Shown one piece after another: positions 7,960 through 16,392 of a stretch of 63,397 nt of DNA. Origin of the DNA: Enemella evansiae (GTDB lineage Bacteria > Pseudomonadota > Alphaproteobacteria > Rhodobacterales > Rhodobacteraceae). Position 1 is the first letter of the stretch; the number at the start of each line of letters is the position of its first letter. Both the position numbers and the translations under genes were made by a program. The stretch lies in the NCBI GenBank assembly GCA_017255395.1, contig JAFKDC010000027.1:1-63397 (forward strand), written 5' to 3'. A model generated the notes under the pieces. It did no database searches, was not told the DNA's origin, and saw nothing but the letters and a program-made list of their open reading frames with translations.

Positions 7960-9738
7960 TCAGGCCCGCACCACCGCCGGATCGTCGGAATAGAGCCGGT
8001 CGAGCAGGCCCGCGCGCCGCGCCAGCACCTTGCGGACGTTGAGGTTGCCCTTGGCGGTGATCTCTCCGTCCCCCAGCGAGGGCGGCTCTGCCAGCACCAG
8101 CACACGCGCGATATGGCTGGCCGATCCATGTGCCCCGCGCGCCGCCAGCCGCTGTGCCAGCGCCGCGCGCAGGTCCGGGCCGTCGATCAGCCCGTCCGCT
8201 TCCTGACCCAGCCCCGCCGCCTCGGCGGTGGGAAAGACCAGCACGCCGATCTCGCCCCGGTCGGCGCCGCAGATCACCAGATCCTGCGCCAGCGGCGCCA
8301 GATCCCTCAACAGCTCCAGCCGCAGGGCCGCAGCCCGCACCCATGTGCCGGTCAGCAGCTTGAAATCCTCGGATATCCGACCGTCGAAGCGCATACCCTT
8401 GTTCAGGTCTTCCGGATCGACCAGGCGCACCGCATCGCCGGTGACAAAGAACCCTTCTTCATCAAAGGCTTCCGCCGTCTTCTTCGCGTCATGCAGGTAG
8501 CCCGGCATGATGTTCGGCCCCCGCACGCGGATCTCGCAGCGCATTTCGGCATCGGGCAGCAGCTTGACCTCTACCCCGGTCAGCGGCACCCCGATAATGC
8601 CCGACCGGTCCGTGGGCTCGTGCTGCAAGACGCAGGCGGGCCCGGTCTCCGTCAGGCCCCAGGACGAGGTCATCAGCGGCACGTCGCCCCGCACCGCGCG
8701 GGCCATGTCCTCGAGATCGGTCCAGACGTCCTGCGGCAGCGAGGCCCCTGCGTAGAAGATCATGTCGAGGTCGCGGAACCACGTCTCGCGCAGGGCCGCG
8801 TCGGCCTTCATCGCGTCGCGCAGATAAGCGAAACCCACGGGCACGTTGAAGGCCAGCGTGGCGCTCTTCAGGCGGTTGTTCTCGATGGTCTGGCCGACCA
8901 GCGCGGGGGTGGGCTTGCCGCCGTCGACATAAAGCCCGCCGCCGTTGGCAAGCATCATGTTGAAGTTGTGCGAGCCGCCGAAGACATGGTTCCACGGCAG
9001 CCAGTCGACGATGCAGGGCGGGCGGACGCGCAGGAAGGGCAGCGCATCCGCCAACTGCGTCTGGTTCGCGCACATCATGCGCTGGGTGGTCACCACCGCC
9101 TTGGGGTGCGAGGTTGACCCGCTGGTCATCAGGTATTTCGCAACGGTGTCCGGCGTGACCCGCGCCGCCGCCTCGTCCACGCCCGCCTCCCCGCCCATCA
9201 GCGAGGACAACGCCGTCATCCCCGCCCCGGCGTTGCGCGCGACGACCTTCTCCTGCCCCTCCAGAACCGGCAGGGCCAGGGCCTCGGCATAGCGCGCCCC
9301 GTCGTCGGCAAAGACCATCGCGGGTTTCACCAGTTCGGCGCAATGCACCAGCTGCGCGCGCGCCGCCGGGATCAGCGCGTATTGCTCGGCCAGCGGCACG
9401 GTGGGCACACCCACGTATTGCGCCGCCAGCGTCAGCAACCCGTGGTCCACGCCATTGCCCGAGATCATCAGGATCGGCGTATCCGCCCCCATGCCCCGCG
9501 CCAGCAACGCGCCCGCAAGCCGCCGCACCACCTGCCGCGCCTCGGCGTAGGTGACTTCGCGCCAGCCCGCGCCAGAGCGTTCGGCGATGAAGACCGCCCC
9601 GGGCGTCTCGGCGGCCCAGCGGTCCAGCCAGTCGCCGGTGCGCGCCGTCACCGGGCCAAGGTCATAGCCCGAGCGCAGCAGGATCGCCCCGTCCGCCCGG
9701 TCGTCCCGCCGAACCGCATGCGACAGATAGCTGCCCAT
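7960..9738 (-). CDS. Feruloyl-CoA synthase-like acyl-CoA ligase
   Basis: A 592-residue ANL-superfamily acyl-CoA synthetase. It shows the AMP-binding signature LMTSGSTSHPKAV, the motif DWLPWNHVFGGSHNFN that is characteristic of the feruloyl-CoA synthase group, the adenylate-contact MTSSWGLTETGP, the hinge region VTGDAVRLVDPEDLNKGMRFDGRISEDFKL, and the C-terminal GEITAKGNLNVRKVL with the catalytic lysine. It would activate a hydroxycinnamate such as ferulate or p-coumarate to its CoA thioester. ATG 9738 was preferred; an upstream ATG at 9774 would overlap the SDR gene by 26 bp. The stop of the SDR gene lies 10 bp upstream. Its partners are a dehydrogenase and a TRAP transporter. Confidence 0.85.
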   Translation of the reverse strand: MGSYLSHAVRRDDRADGAILLRSGYDLGPVTARTGDWLDRWAAETPGAVFIAERSGAGWREVTYAEARQVVRRLAGALLARGMGADTPILMISGNGVDHGLLTLAAQYVGVPTVPLAEQYALIPAARAQLVHCAELVKPAMVFADDGARYAEALALPVLEGQEKVVARNAGAGMTALSSLMGGEAGVDEAAARVTPDTVAKYLMTSGSTSHPKAVVTTQRMMCANQTQLADALPFLRVRPPCIVDWLPWNHVFGGSHNFNMMLANGGGLYVDGGKPTPALVGQTIENNRLKSATLAFNVPVGFAYLRDAMKADAALRETWFRDLDMIFYAGASLPQDVWTDLEDMARAVRGDVPLMTSSWGLTETGPACVLQHEPTDRSGIIGVPLTGVEVKLLPDAEMRCEIRVRGPNIMPGYLHDAKKTAEAFDEEGFFVTGDAVRLVDPEDLNKGMRFDGRISEDFKLLTGTWVRAAALRLELLRDLAPLAQDLVICGADRGEIGVLVFPTAEAAGLGQEADGLIDGPDLRAALAQRLAARGAHGSASHIARVLVLAEPPSLGDGEITAKGNLNVRKVLARRAGLLDRLYSDDPAVVRA

Positions 9739-9748
9739 CGCGTGGCCC

Positions 9749-10510
9749 TCAGCGCTGCGGCAGGCGCACGGCACCGTCCAGCCGGATCGTGGTGCCGTTC
9801 AGGTAGGGGTTGGCGACGATCTGGCTGACCATCTGCGCATATTCCGCCGGATCGCCCAGACGATGCGGAAAGGGAATATTGGCGACGATGCCCGCCGTCG
9901 TCTCTTCCGGCAGACCCTCCATCATCGGCGTGTTGAACAGGCCCGGCGCGATGGCCATGACCCGCACGCCCTGCTTCGCCATCTCGCGCGCGGCGGGCAG
10001 GCACATGGCGGCAATCGCCCCCTTCGAGGCGGCATAGGCCGACTGCCCCACCTGCCCGTCCTGAAACGCGACAGAGGCGGTGTTGACCACCACACCGCGC
10101 TCACCGCTCTCCAGCGGCTCCAGCGCCATCATCGCCCGCGCCGCATGGGACATGACGAAATAGGTGCCCATCAGGTTCACCCGGATGGTCTTTTCGAACA
10201 GGTCGGTGGACAACGCCCCGTCGCGCCCGACGATCCGCGCCGCCGGCCCGATGCCCGCACAGCTCACCGCTACGCGCGGCGCCCCCAGAACCGCGACCAC
10301 CTCGTCCACGGCCGCCGCGACGGACCCCTCATCGCCCACGTCCACCGCCACCGCATGGCCGCCGATCTCCGAGGCCATGGCCGCCCCGCGCTCCGCGTCG
10401 AAATCGAGGATGCCGACCCGCGCCCCGTCCGCTGCCAGCCGCCGCGCCGTCGCGGCCCCCAGCCCGCTCGCGCCGCCCGTGACCAGCGCCACCTGCCCAG
10501 AAATATCCAT
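9749..10510 (-). CDS. SDR-family (3-hydroxyacyl-CoA type) dehydrogenase
   Basis: A 253-residue short-chain dehydrogenase. It has the NAD-binding TGGASGLG motif at residues 11-18, a CAGIG (NAG-equivalent) motif, an NTASVAF strand with the catalytic Ser region, and the active-site YAASKGA (Tyr and Lys). The sequence resembles the HSD17B10/3-hydroxyacyl-CoA dehydrogenase group (FPHRLGDPAEYA near the C-terminus). In this operon it could oxidise the 3-hydroxyacyl-CoA formed during side-chain shortening of hydroxycinnamoyl-CoA. That role is inferred from its neighbours. The start ATG lies at 10510 behind a GGGAGGAG ribosome-binding site. Confidence 0.88.
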   Translation of the reverse strand: MDISGQVALVTGGASGLGAATARRLAADGARVGILDFDAERGAAMASEIGGHAVAVDVGDEGSVAAAVDEVVAVLGAPRVAVSCAGIGPAARIVGRDGALSTDLFEKTIRVNLMGTYFVMSHAARAMMALEPLESGERGVVVNTASVAFQDGQVGQSAYAASKGAIAAMCLPAAREMAKQGVRVMAIAPGLFNTPMMEGLPEETTAGIVANIPFPHRLGDPAEYAQMVSQIVANPYLNGTTIRLDGAVRLPQR

Positions 10511-10534
10511 AGTCTCCTCCCTTCCCCGAACCCG

Positions 10535-10602
10535 GGGCTTCTTCTCTGTCAAAATACTCTGGGGGTGAGGCGCGGCGCGCCGAGGGGGCAAAGCCCCCTT
10601 CC
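10535..10602 (-). repeat. Dispersed intergenic repeat (hairpin plus GTATTTTGACAGAGAAGAAG box)
   Basis: This is the 95-bp spacer between the TRAP large permease gene and the SDR gene. Read on the minus strand, it holds a hairpin AGGGGGC-TTT-GCCCCCT (10583-10599), then a CGGCGCGCCG palindrome, then the box AGAGTATTTTGACAGAGAAG followed by AAG (about 10540-10560). The box recurs in two degenerate copies at 38924-38942 and 39139-39161. From memory, this composite sequence is common between genes in Rhodobacterales genomes. Its function is unknown to me. Confidence 0.55.
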
Positions 10603-10605
10603 CCG

Positions 10606-11919
10606 CTACGGCAACAGGAACAGCGTGATCGACGGGAAGGCCACGAGGATGACCACCCGCACCAGATCCGAGGCCACGTAGTACAGCACCGCCCGGTATG
10701 TCTGGACCATCGGCGTCTCGGGCGACATCGCGTTGATCACGAAGAGGTTCATCCCCACCGGCGGCGTGATCAGCCCGACCTCCACCACGATCAGCACGAG
10801 GATGCCGAACCAGATCGCCACGTGCTCGGGCGAGAGGCCGAAATCCAGCGCGGTGATCACCGGGAAGAAGATCGGGATGGTCAGCAGGATCATCGACAGG
10901 CTGTCCATGAAGCAGCCCAGCACCAGATAGATTACCAGGATCACCGCCAGCACCGAAAGCGGCGACACGCCCAGTTCCACCACCCAGGACGACAGTTCCT
11001 GCGGCACCCGCGTCCGCGCGAGGAAGGCGTTGTAGAAGGCCGCGCCCAGCACGATGAAGAAGATCATCGCCGAGGACCGCGCCGTGTCGGTGAAGCTGTC
11101 CAGCAGCGTCCGCCATGTCAGCCCGCCCGATGTCAGCGCGATGATCCCCGTGCCCAGCGCGCCTACCGCCGCGCCTTCGGTCGGCGTGAAGATGCCGCCG
11201 TAGATGCCGCCGACGACGGCGATGAAGACCAGCAGAACCGGCCAGACATCCAGAAGCGCGCGGAACCGCTCTGCCATGGGCACCGGGGCGCGCACTCCGG
11301 CGCTGCCGGGGTTCATGCGTACGTAAATCGAGATGGCGATCATGTAGCCGATGGCCGCCAGAACCCCCGGAATGAAGGCCGCGAGGAACAGCTTGGCGAT
11401 ATTCTGTTCGGTCAGGATGGCGTAGATCACCAGCACCACAGAGGGCGGGATCAGGATGCCCAGCGTGCCGCCCGCCGCCAGCGTCGCGGTGGAAAAGCCG
11501 CCGTCGTAGCCGTAACGCTTCAGCTCTGGCAGGGACACCCGGCTCATGGTGGCCGCCGTGGCCAGCGACGACCCGCAGATGGCGCCGAAGCCCGCGCAGG
11601 CGCCGATGGCCGCCATGGCCACGCCGCCCCGCCGGTGGCCAAGGAAGTTCTCGGCGGCCTTGAACAGCGACTGCGACATGCCGCCCAGCGTGGCGAAACA
11701 GCCCATCAGCAGGAACATCGGCACGATGGACAGCGAGTAGTTGGAGAATTGCGAATAGGCGAGGTCCTTAAGCTGCGCCAGCGGCAGCCGCGTGTTGCCC
11801 ATGACCATCCACATGCCCGCGAAGCCGGTCGAGAACATCGCCAGCCCTATGGGCACCCGCAGGAAGATCAGCAGCAGCAGCGCCGGAAAGGACCAGATGC
11901 CGATTTCGAGGTTGCTCAA
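10606..11919 (-). CDS. TRAP transporter large permease (DctM family)
   Basis: A 437-residue integral membrane protein with about 12 hydrophobic helices. It is the proton/sodium-coupled channel subunit of a tripartite ATP-independent periplasmic transporter. DctM features include the N-terminal FLRVPIGLAMFSTG, GGMSQSLFKAAENFLGHRRGGVAMAAIGACAGFGAICGSS-type segments, GILIPPSVVLVIYAILTEQ, and LITPPVGMNLFVINA near the C-terminus. Its ATG overlaps the small-permease stop by 4 bp. It is encoded with two binding proteins upstream and aromatic-acid-type enzymes downstream, so a hydroxycinnamate or related aromatic carboxylate is the likely substrate. Confidence 0.93.
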   Translation of the reverse strand: MSNLEIGIWSFPALLLLIFLRVPIGLAMFSTGFAGMWMVMGNTRLPLAQLKDLAYSQFSNYSLSIVPMFLLMGCFATLGGMSQSLFKAAENFLGHRRGGVAMAAIGACAGFGAICGSSLATAATMSRVSLPELKRYGYDGGFSTATLAAGGTLGILIPPSVVLVIYAILTEQNIAKLFLAAFIPGVLAAIGYMIAISIYVRMNPGSAGVRAPVPMAERFRALLDVWPVLLVFIAVVGGIYGGIFTPTEGAAVGALGTGIIALTSGGLTWRTLLDSFTDTARSSAMIFFIVLGAAFYNAFLARTRVPQELSSWVVELGVSPLSVLAVILVIYLVLGCFMDSLSMILLTIPIFFPVITALDFGLSPEHVAIWFGILVLIVVEVGLITPPVGMNLFVINAMSPETPMVQTYRAVLYYVASDLVRVVILVAFPSITLFLLP

Positions 11920-12509
11920 TGGTCCGCTCCCACGGCATTCGGCAGGATCACCCGGCCCGTCAGCAATTCATATAGGCGCACGAAAGCCACGTAGACCCCG
12001 ACAATGGCTGTCGCCACCGCGCCGACCAGACAGGCCGCATAGGCCCACCAGACCGGGAACTGCAGCAGCAGCGTTGTCTGGCCGGACGAGATCTTGCGCG
12101 CCATGCCCTCGTTCAACTGCACCGCGATCAGCACAAGCACGGCGGCGAAAAGCCCCGCGATCAGCACCTCCAGCACCCGGTTCGCGCCGCGCGGCAGGAA
12201 GTTGGTGAAGACATCGACAGAGGCATGGCCCCCGGTCACGGTACAGAAGGGCAGGAAGGCGAAGATGCAGAAGGCCATGCCCGCCTCGACCAGTTCGAAG
12301 TCTCCCGGGATCGCCCCCAGCCCCGCCTCGATGGCCCATGCGGCGAAGCCCGGGGCAAGCGATGTCACAAGCCCCGAATACATCAGCGAATTCAGCGCGC
12401 GCCCGACGATCGAGATGCAGGTCATCAGGATCAGCACCAGAAGGACGGCGCCCCCCAGAAGCGCCATCAGGCGCGCCAGCCACAGGACGATGCGGTGCAG
12501 ACCGGCCAT
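11916..12509 (-). CDS. TRAP transporter small permease (DctQ family)
   Basis: A 197-residue four-helix membrane protein of the DctQ family, the partner subunit of the large permease. Hydrophobic segments lie at about residues 8-30, 60-80, 100-122 and 150-172. ATG 12509 was chosen because GAGGGGA lies 7 bp upstream; a further upstream ATG at 12581 would collide with the end of the binding-protein gene (stop 12586). It overlaps the large permease start by 4 bp, which indicates translational coupling. Confidence 0.9.
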   Translation of the reverse strand: MAGLHRIVLWLARLMALLGGAVLLVLILMTCISIVGRALNSLMYSGLVTSLAPGFAAWAIEAGLGAIPGDFELVEAGMAFCIFAFLPFCTVTGGHASVDVFTNFLPRGANRVLEVLIAGLFAAVLVLIAVQLNEGMARKISSGQTTLLLQFPVWWAYAACLVGAVATAIVGVYVAFVRLYELLTGRVILPNAVGADH

Positions 12510-12585
12510 CGCGACATTCCCCTCGACATCTTCGGTAGAAACGAAAGCCTCCGGGGCGGCCGTTGCGCCGCCCCGAAGCACGGCA

Positions 12586-13641
12586 TCACTTGCCGTAGGT
12601 GTCCATGCTGGGATCGTACTCGGACATCAGCGCGCGCGCCTGATCGATCAGCGCCTGACCGTCGATGCCCTTGCCGTCCATGTCTGCGACCCAGCTTTCA
12701 TAGATCGGGTGCACAAGCGCGTCCCATTCCGCCGCATCCTCTTCGGAAACGGTGATGATGTTGTTGCCCCGGTCCACCGCGATCTGCCGCGCCGGGCCGT
12801 CCGCATCGGCCTGCGTGCCACCCGCGAAGATCGAGAACGCCAGCCCCGAGTTGTCGTCGATCACCTGTTGCAGATCCTCGGGCAGCCCGTCGTAGACGTC
12901 CTTGTTCATCGCCAGAACGAAGGTCAGGTTATACAGTGCCGGGCCGTCGAACTCGGTGTGGTTCCCGACCAGTTCCGGCACCTTCAGCGCGGGCGTCACC
13001 TCCCACGGGATGGTGGTGCCGTCGATCACCCCTTTGGACAGCGCCTCGGGGATCGCCGGCACCGGCATTCCGATCGGTTCCGCCCCCACCCGGGTCAGCA
13101 GGTCGTTCACGAGGCGAGAGCCGCCGCGGATCTTCATGCCTTCAAGGTCCGAGGGCACCGTGACCGGCTTGTTTGTATGGAACATACCGGGGCCATGGAC
13201 CCATGTGCCGACGATATGCAGGTCGGCGAATTCGCCGTCCTTCATGTGTTCCTCGAACATCTTCCAATAGGCGTAAGAGGCCGCGCGGGCGTCTTCCACC
13301 ATGAAGGGCAGTTCGAAGACCTCGGTCGAGGGGAAGCGGCCCGGCGTGTAGCCGACCACGGTCCAGACGATATCGGCGATGCCGTCCATGGCCTGATCCA
13401 TCAGTTCGGGCGGGGTGCCGCCCAGCTGCATCGAGGGGTAACGCTCGATCTCGATCCGGCCCTCGCTGGCCTCTTCGACATTGTCGGCCCAGACATCCAG
13501 CACCTGCTTGGGCACGTTGGCCTGTGCGGGCAGGAACTGGTGCAGGGTCAGCGTGACCTCTTGCGCCATGGCCGAGGTGCTGGTCATCAGCGCGGTCGCC
13601 AGCGCGGCCGCCGCCCCGATAAAGGTTCTGCGTGTGGTCAT
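12586..13641 (-). CDS. TRAP transporter periplasmic binding protein (DctP family), copy 1
   Basis: A 351-residue DctP-type solute receptor. Its Tat-like/Sec signal MTTRRTFIGAAAALATALM is followed by a cleavage region AMAQEVTL. The family signature lies in KIRGGSRLVNDLLTRVGAEP, whose Arg normally contacts the carboxylate of the ligand. A GTTIPWEVTPALKV segment shapes the pocket. It is a close paralogue of the next gene upstream: both share long identical stretches such as the mature N-terminus LTLHQFLPAQANVPK and the NSGLAFSIFAGGTQADADGP segment. It lies between copy 2 and the permeases and is likely part of the same operon. Confidence 0.93.
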   Translation of the reverse strand: MTTRRTFIGAAAALATALMTSTSAMAQEVTLTLHQFLPAQANVPKQVLDVWADNVEEASEGRIEIERYPSMQLGGTPPELMDQAMDGIADIVWTVVGYTPGRFPSTEVFELPFMVEDARAASYAYWKMFEEHMKDGEFADLHIVGTWVHGPGMFHTNKPVTVPSDLEGMKIRGGSRLVNDLLTRVGAEPIGMPVPAIPEALSKGVIDGTTIPWEVTPALKVPELVGNHTEFDGPALYNLTFVLAMNKDVYDGLPEDLQQVIDDNSGLAFSIFAGGTQADADGPARQIAVDRGNNIITVSEEDAAEWDALVHPIYESWVADMDGKGIDGQALIDQARALMSEYDPSMDTYGK

Positions 13642-13686
13642 TGTTGTCCTCCCTGACTGACCACGCCCGTTGGCGGGCGCTTGTTC

Positions 13687-14745
13687 TTATTCGGTGGCCC
13701 AGTTGTCCATGGCGGGATCGTACCCCTCCATCAGGGCGCGGGCCTCGTCGATCATGGCCTGACCATCGATGCCCTTGGCCTTCACGTCCTCGATCCAGGC
13801 GTCATAGACCGGGCGGGCGATCTCTTCCCACTTGGCGGCGTCTTCTTCGGAGACGGTGACGATAGTGTTGCCCATGTCCACGGCCACCTGCCGCGCCGGG
13901 CCGTCCGCATCCGCCTGCGTGCCGCCCGCGAAGATCGAGAAGGCAAGGCCGGAATTGTCGTCGATCACCTGCTGCAGATCCTCCGGCATCGCGTCGTAGA
14001 CGTCCCGGTTCATCGCCAGCACGAAAGTCAGGTTGTAGATCGCCGGGCCGTCGAACTCGGTGTGGTTCGACACCAGTTCCTGCACCTTCAGCGAGGTCGT
14101 GACCTCCCATGGGATCGTCGTGCCGTCGATCACCCCCTTGGACAGCGACTCCGGGATCGCCGTCACCGGCAGCCCGATGGGTTCGGCGCCCACACGCTCC
14201 AGAAGCTGGTTCACCATGCGCGAGCCGCCCCGGATCTTCAGGCCCTGAAGATCCTCGGGCGCCGAGACCGGCGTCTTGGTGTGCAACATCCCCGGCCCGT
14301 GGACCCATGTGCCAAGGACCTTCACATCGGCAAAGTCGGTGTCGGCCATGTGTTCCTCGAACATCCTCCAGTAGGCGTAAGAGGCCGCGCGGGCATCCGA
14401 CACCATGAAGGGCAGTTCGAAGACCTCGGTGCGCGGGTAGCGGCCCGGCGTGAAGCCGTTCACCGCCCAGACGATATCGGCGACACCGTCCTGCACCTGA
14501 TCCAGAAGCTCGGGCGGTGTGCCGCCAAGCTGCATGCCGGGGTAGCGTTCGATGGCGATGCGGCCCTCGCTGTCGGCCTCGACCTTGTCGGCCCAGACGT
14601 CCAGCACCAGTTTCGGCACATTGGCCTGTGCGGGCAGGAACTGGTGCAGCGTGAGCGTCACCTCCTGCGCCCATGCGGGGGCACCGCCCGTGACGGACAG
14701 CACAGCCGCAGCCACGCAGCCCAGCAGCGTTCTTCTCGTGGTCAT
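13687..14745 (-). CDS. TRAP transporter periplasmic binding protein (DctP family), copy 2
   Basis: A 352-residue DctP-type receptor and the first gene of the minus-strand operon. It has a twin-arginine-like start MTTRRTLLGCVAAAVLS and a cleavage region AWAQEVTL. The pocket segments KIRGGSRMVNQLLERVGAEP and GTTIPWEVTTSLKV differ from copy 1 by only a few residues. Start ATG 14745 has GGGAGGA upstream; a longer frame to 14820 has no such site. Two receptors with one permease pair suggest either a widened ligand range or a recent tandem duplication. Confidence 0.93.
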   Translation of the reverse strand: MTTRRTLLGCVAAAVLSVTGGAPAWAQEVTLTLHQFLPAQANVPKLVLDVWADKVEADSEGRIAIERYPGMQLGGTPPELLDQVQDGVADIVWAVNGFTPGRYPRTEVFELPFMVSDARAASYAYWRMFEEHMADTDFADVKVLGTWVHGPGMLHTKTPVSAPEDLQGLKIRGGSRMVNQLLERVGAEPIGLPVTAIPESLSKGVIDGTTIPWEVTTSLKVQELVSNHTEFDGPAIYNLTFVLAMNRDVYDAMPEDLQQVIDDNSGLAFSIFAGGTQADADGPARQVAVDMGNTIVTVSEEDAAKWEEIARPVYDAWIEDVKAKGIDGQAMIDEARALMEGYDPAMDNWATE

Positions 14746-14786
14746 CTTATCCTCCCTCAGACGACCGTCGGCAGGGCCGACCTTGA

Positions 14787-14818
14787 TGCAGAATCCTGCA
14801 CGAACGGCATTGTAATGC
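14787..14818 (-). promoter_or_regulatory. Dyads in the promoter region of the TRAP/ligase operon
   Basis: The 414-bp divergent region 14746-15159 has no supported gene. Close to the operon start lie TGCAG-AATC-CTGCA (14787-14800) and GCATT-GT-AATGC (14807-14818), 42-73 bp before the ATG. They are candidate operators; hydroxycinnamate operons are usually controlled by MarR-type repressors that bind such short dyads. No regulator gene is in the window. Confidence 0.35.
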
Positions 14819-15159
14819 AATTCCCGCCGTGACCTGCACGATCCGAAACGCGGGTCCCGAGAAGGCCCCGGACCCGGTGAAATATGGGAACAGGTTCAGC
14901 GCGGCTTGTCCAGTATCTTCCACAAGGAAACAAATTCGCGCCCGTGATGGCCTGTTTACCCCGCCCGGTGACAGGCAAAGGAAGGCCGCAGGGCCCTTTC
15001 TCTGCCTTGCCGGGCGCCGCAGGCAGCGGGCACAACCCGAACCCCTCCCACGATCCGAATCGCGGCGGCGGCGCATCGCCCCTGCCCCCTGCACCGATCA
15101 CCCTTGCGGCGCGCGGCAAAACCCGGCAGCTTCGCCCGACAAAGGACCGATGCCCTCCC

Positions 15160-16392
15160 GTGATCACGCTGCTGCATACCGCCGACCTGCATCTCGACTC
15201 GCCGCTGAAGTCCCTGGCGCTGCGCGACGAGGCGCTTCAGCGCACCGTGGCCACCGCCACGCGGACGGCGCTGGCGCGGATGGTCGACCTTGCCATCGAG
15301 GAGGGTGTCACCGCCCTGCTGATCGCCGGCGACCTCTTCGATGGCGAGGCCCGCAGCGCCAAGACCGCCGCCTTTGTCACCGCGCAATGCGACCGGCTGG
15401 CGGCGGCGGGCATCCGGGTCTTCCTGATCAAAGGCAACCACGACGCCGAGAACCCGATCACCGGCGACCTTGTACTGCCGGACAATGTCCATGTCTTCGA
15501 CGGGCGCGGCGGCAAGGTGCAGCTGGCCGAGGACCTGTGGATCCACGGCGTCAGCTTCAGTGGCCGCCACGCGCCCGACAGTCTCTTGCCCAAGTTCCCC
15601 GCCCCGGTGCCGGGCGCGGTCAACATTGCCCTTCTGCATACCTCGCTCAGCGGAGCGGCGGGCCATGACCCCTACGCACCCTGCACGGTGCCGCAGTTGC
15701 AGGCGGCGGGCTTCGACTACTGGGCTCTGGGTCACGTCCACAAGCGCACGGTGCATTCCGAAAGCCCGTGGATCGTCATGCCCGGCATGCCGCAGGGCCG
15801 CGACATGGGAGAGACCGGCGCCAAATCCGTGACGCTTCTGCAGATTGACGCGGGCCGCATCACAACCGCCGAACGCCCGCTGTCTGTGGTGGATTTCGAA
15901 CGGATCGCGGTGGATGTCACCGGGCTGGAGGACGCGACCGACCTGCGCGCCGCCCTGCGCACGCGCCTTGCAACGGTGGCCGACGGATTGCGCGCCGATC
16001 AGGCCATCCTGCGGGTGACGCTCACCGGGGAAACGCCGCTGCGCTGGCCCCTGCTGCGCGACCGCGAGACATGGGCCGAGGCGCTGACCGACATGGCGGT
16101 AGAGACCGGGCGGCTGTGGATCGACCGGCTTGAACTCGACCTGACCGAACCGGCCTCCACCGGCAACGCCACTGCCGCAGGCGAACTGGCCACCCTGATG
16201 CAGGAGATCCTTGCCGAAGAGGGCTTTCTTGCCGCAGCGCGGGCCGAGGTGGACGAGGTTCTGGCGCAGCTGCCGCCCTCGGAACGGCGCGCCCTGCTGC
16301 CAAGCGAAGAGGCCGCCCCCGCGCTGGCCGAACGGCTGGTCCGCGAGGGCGCGGAAATCGTCACCGCGCGGCTGAAGACCGGGGGCGCGTGA
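15160..16392 (+). CDS. DNA repair exonuclease of the SbcD/YhaO type (metallophosphoesterase)
   Basis: A 410-residue calcineurin-like phosphoesterase. Metal-binding motifs are in order: HTADLHLDSP (D-x-H), LLIAGDLFDG (GDxxD), FLIKGNHDAE (GNHD) and DYWALGHVHK (GHxH). These mark the nuclease subunit of SbcCD/Rad50-Mre11-like pairs; the C-terminal helical region fits YhaO. The start is GTG 15160, since the protein must begin just before ITLLHTADLH; the upstream in-frame extension to 14884 is Pro/Arg-rich and non-homologous in character. The stop codon overlaps the ATG of the ATPase gene by one base. Role: processing of DNA ends. Confidence 0.88.
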   Translation: MITLLHTADLHLDSPLKSLALRDEALQRTVATATRTALARMVDLAIEEGVTALLIAGDLFDGEARSAKTAAFVTAQCDRLAAAGIRVFLIKGNHDAENPITGDLVLPDNVHVFDGRGGKVQLAEDLWIHGVSFSGRHAPDSLLPKFPAPVPGAVNIALLHTSLSGAAGHDPYAPCTVPQLQAAGFDYWALGHVHKRTVHSESPWIVMPGMPQGRDMGETGAKSVTLLQIDAGRITTAERPLSVVDFERIAVDVTGLEDATDLRAALRTRLATVADGLRADQAILRVTLTGETPLRWPLLRDRETWAEALTDMAVETGRLWIDRLELDLTEPASTGNATAAGELATLMQEILAEEGFLAAARAEVDEVLAQLPPSERRALLPSEEAAPALAERLVREGAEIVTARLKTGGA

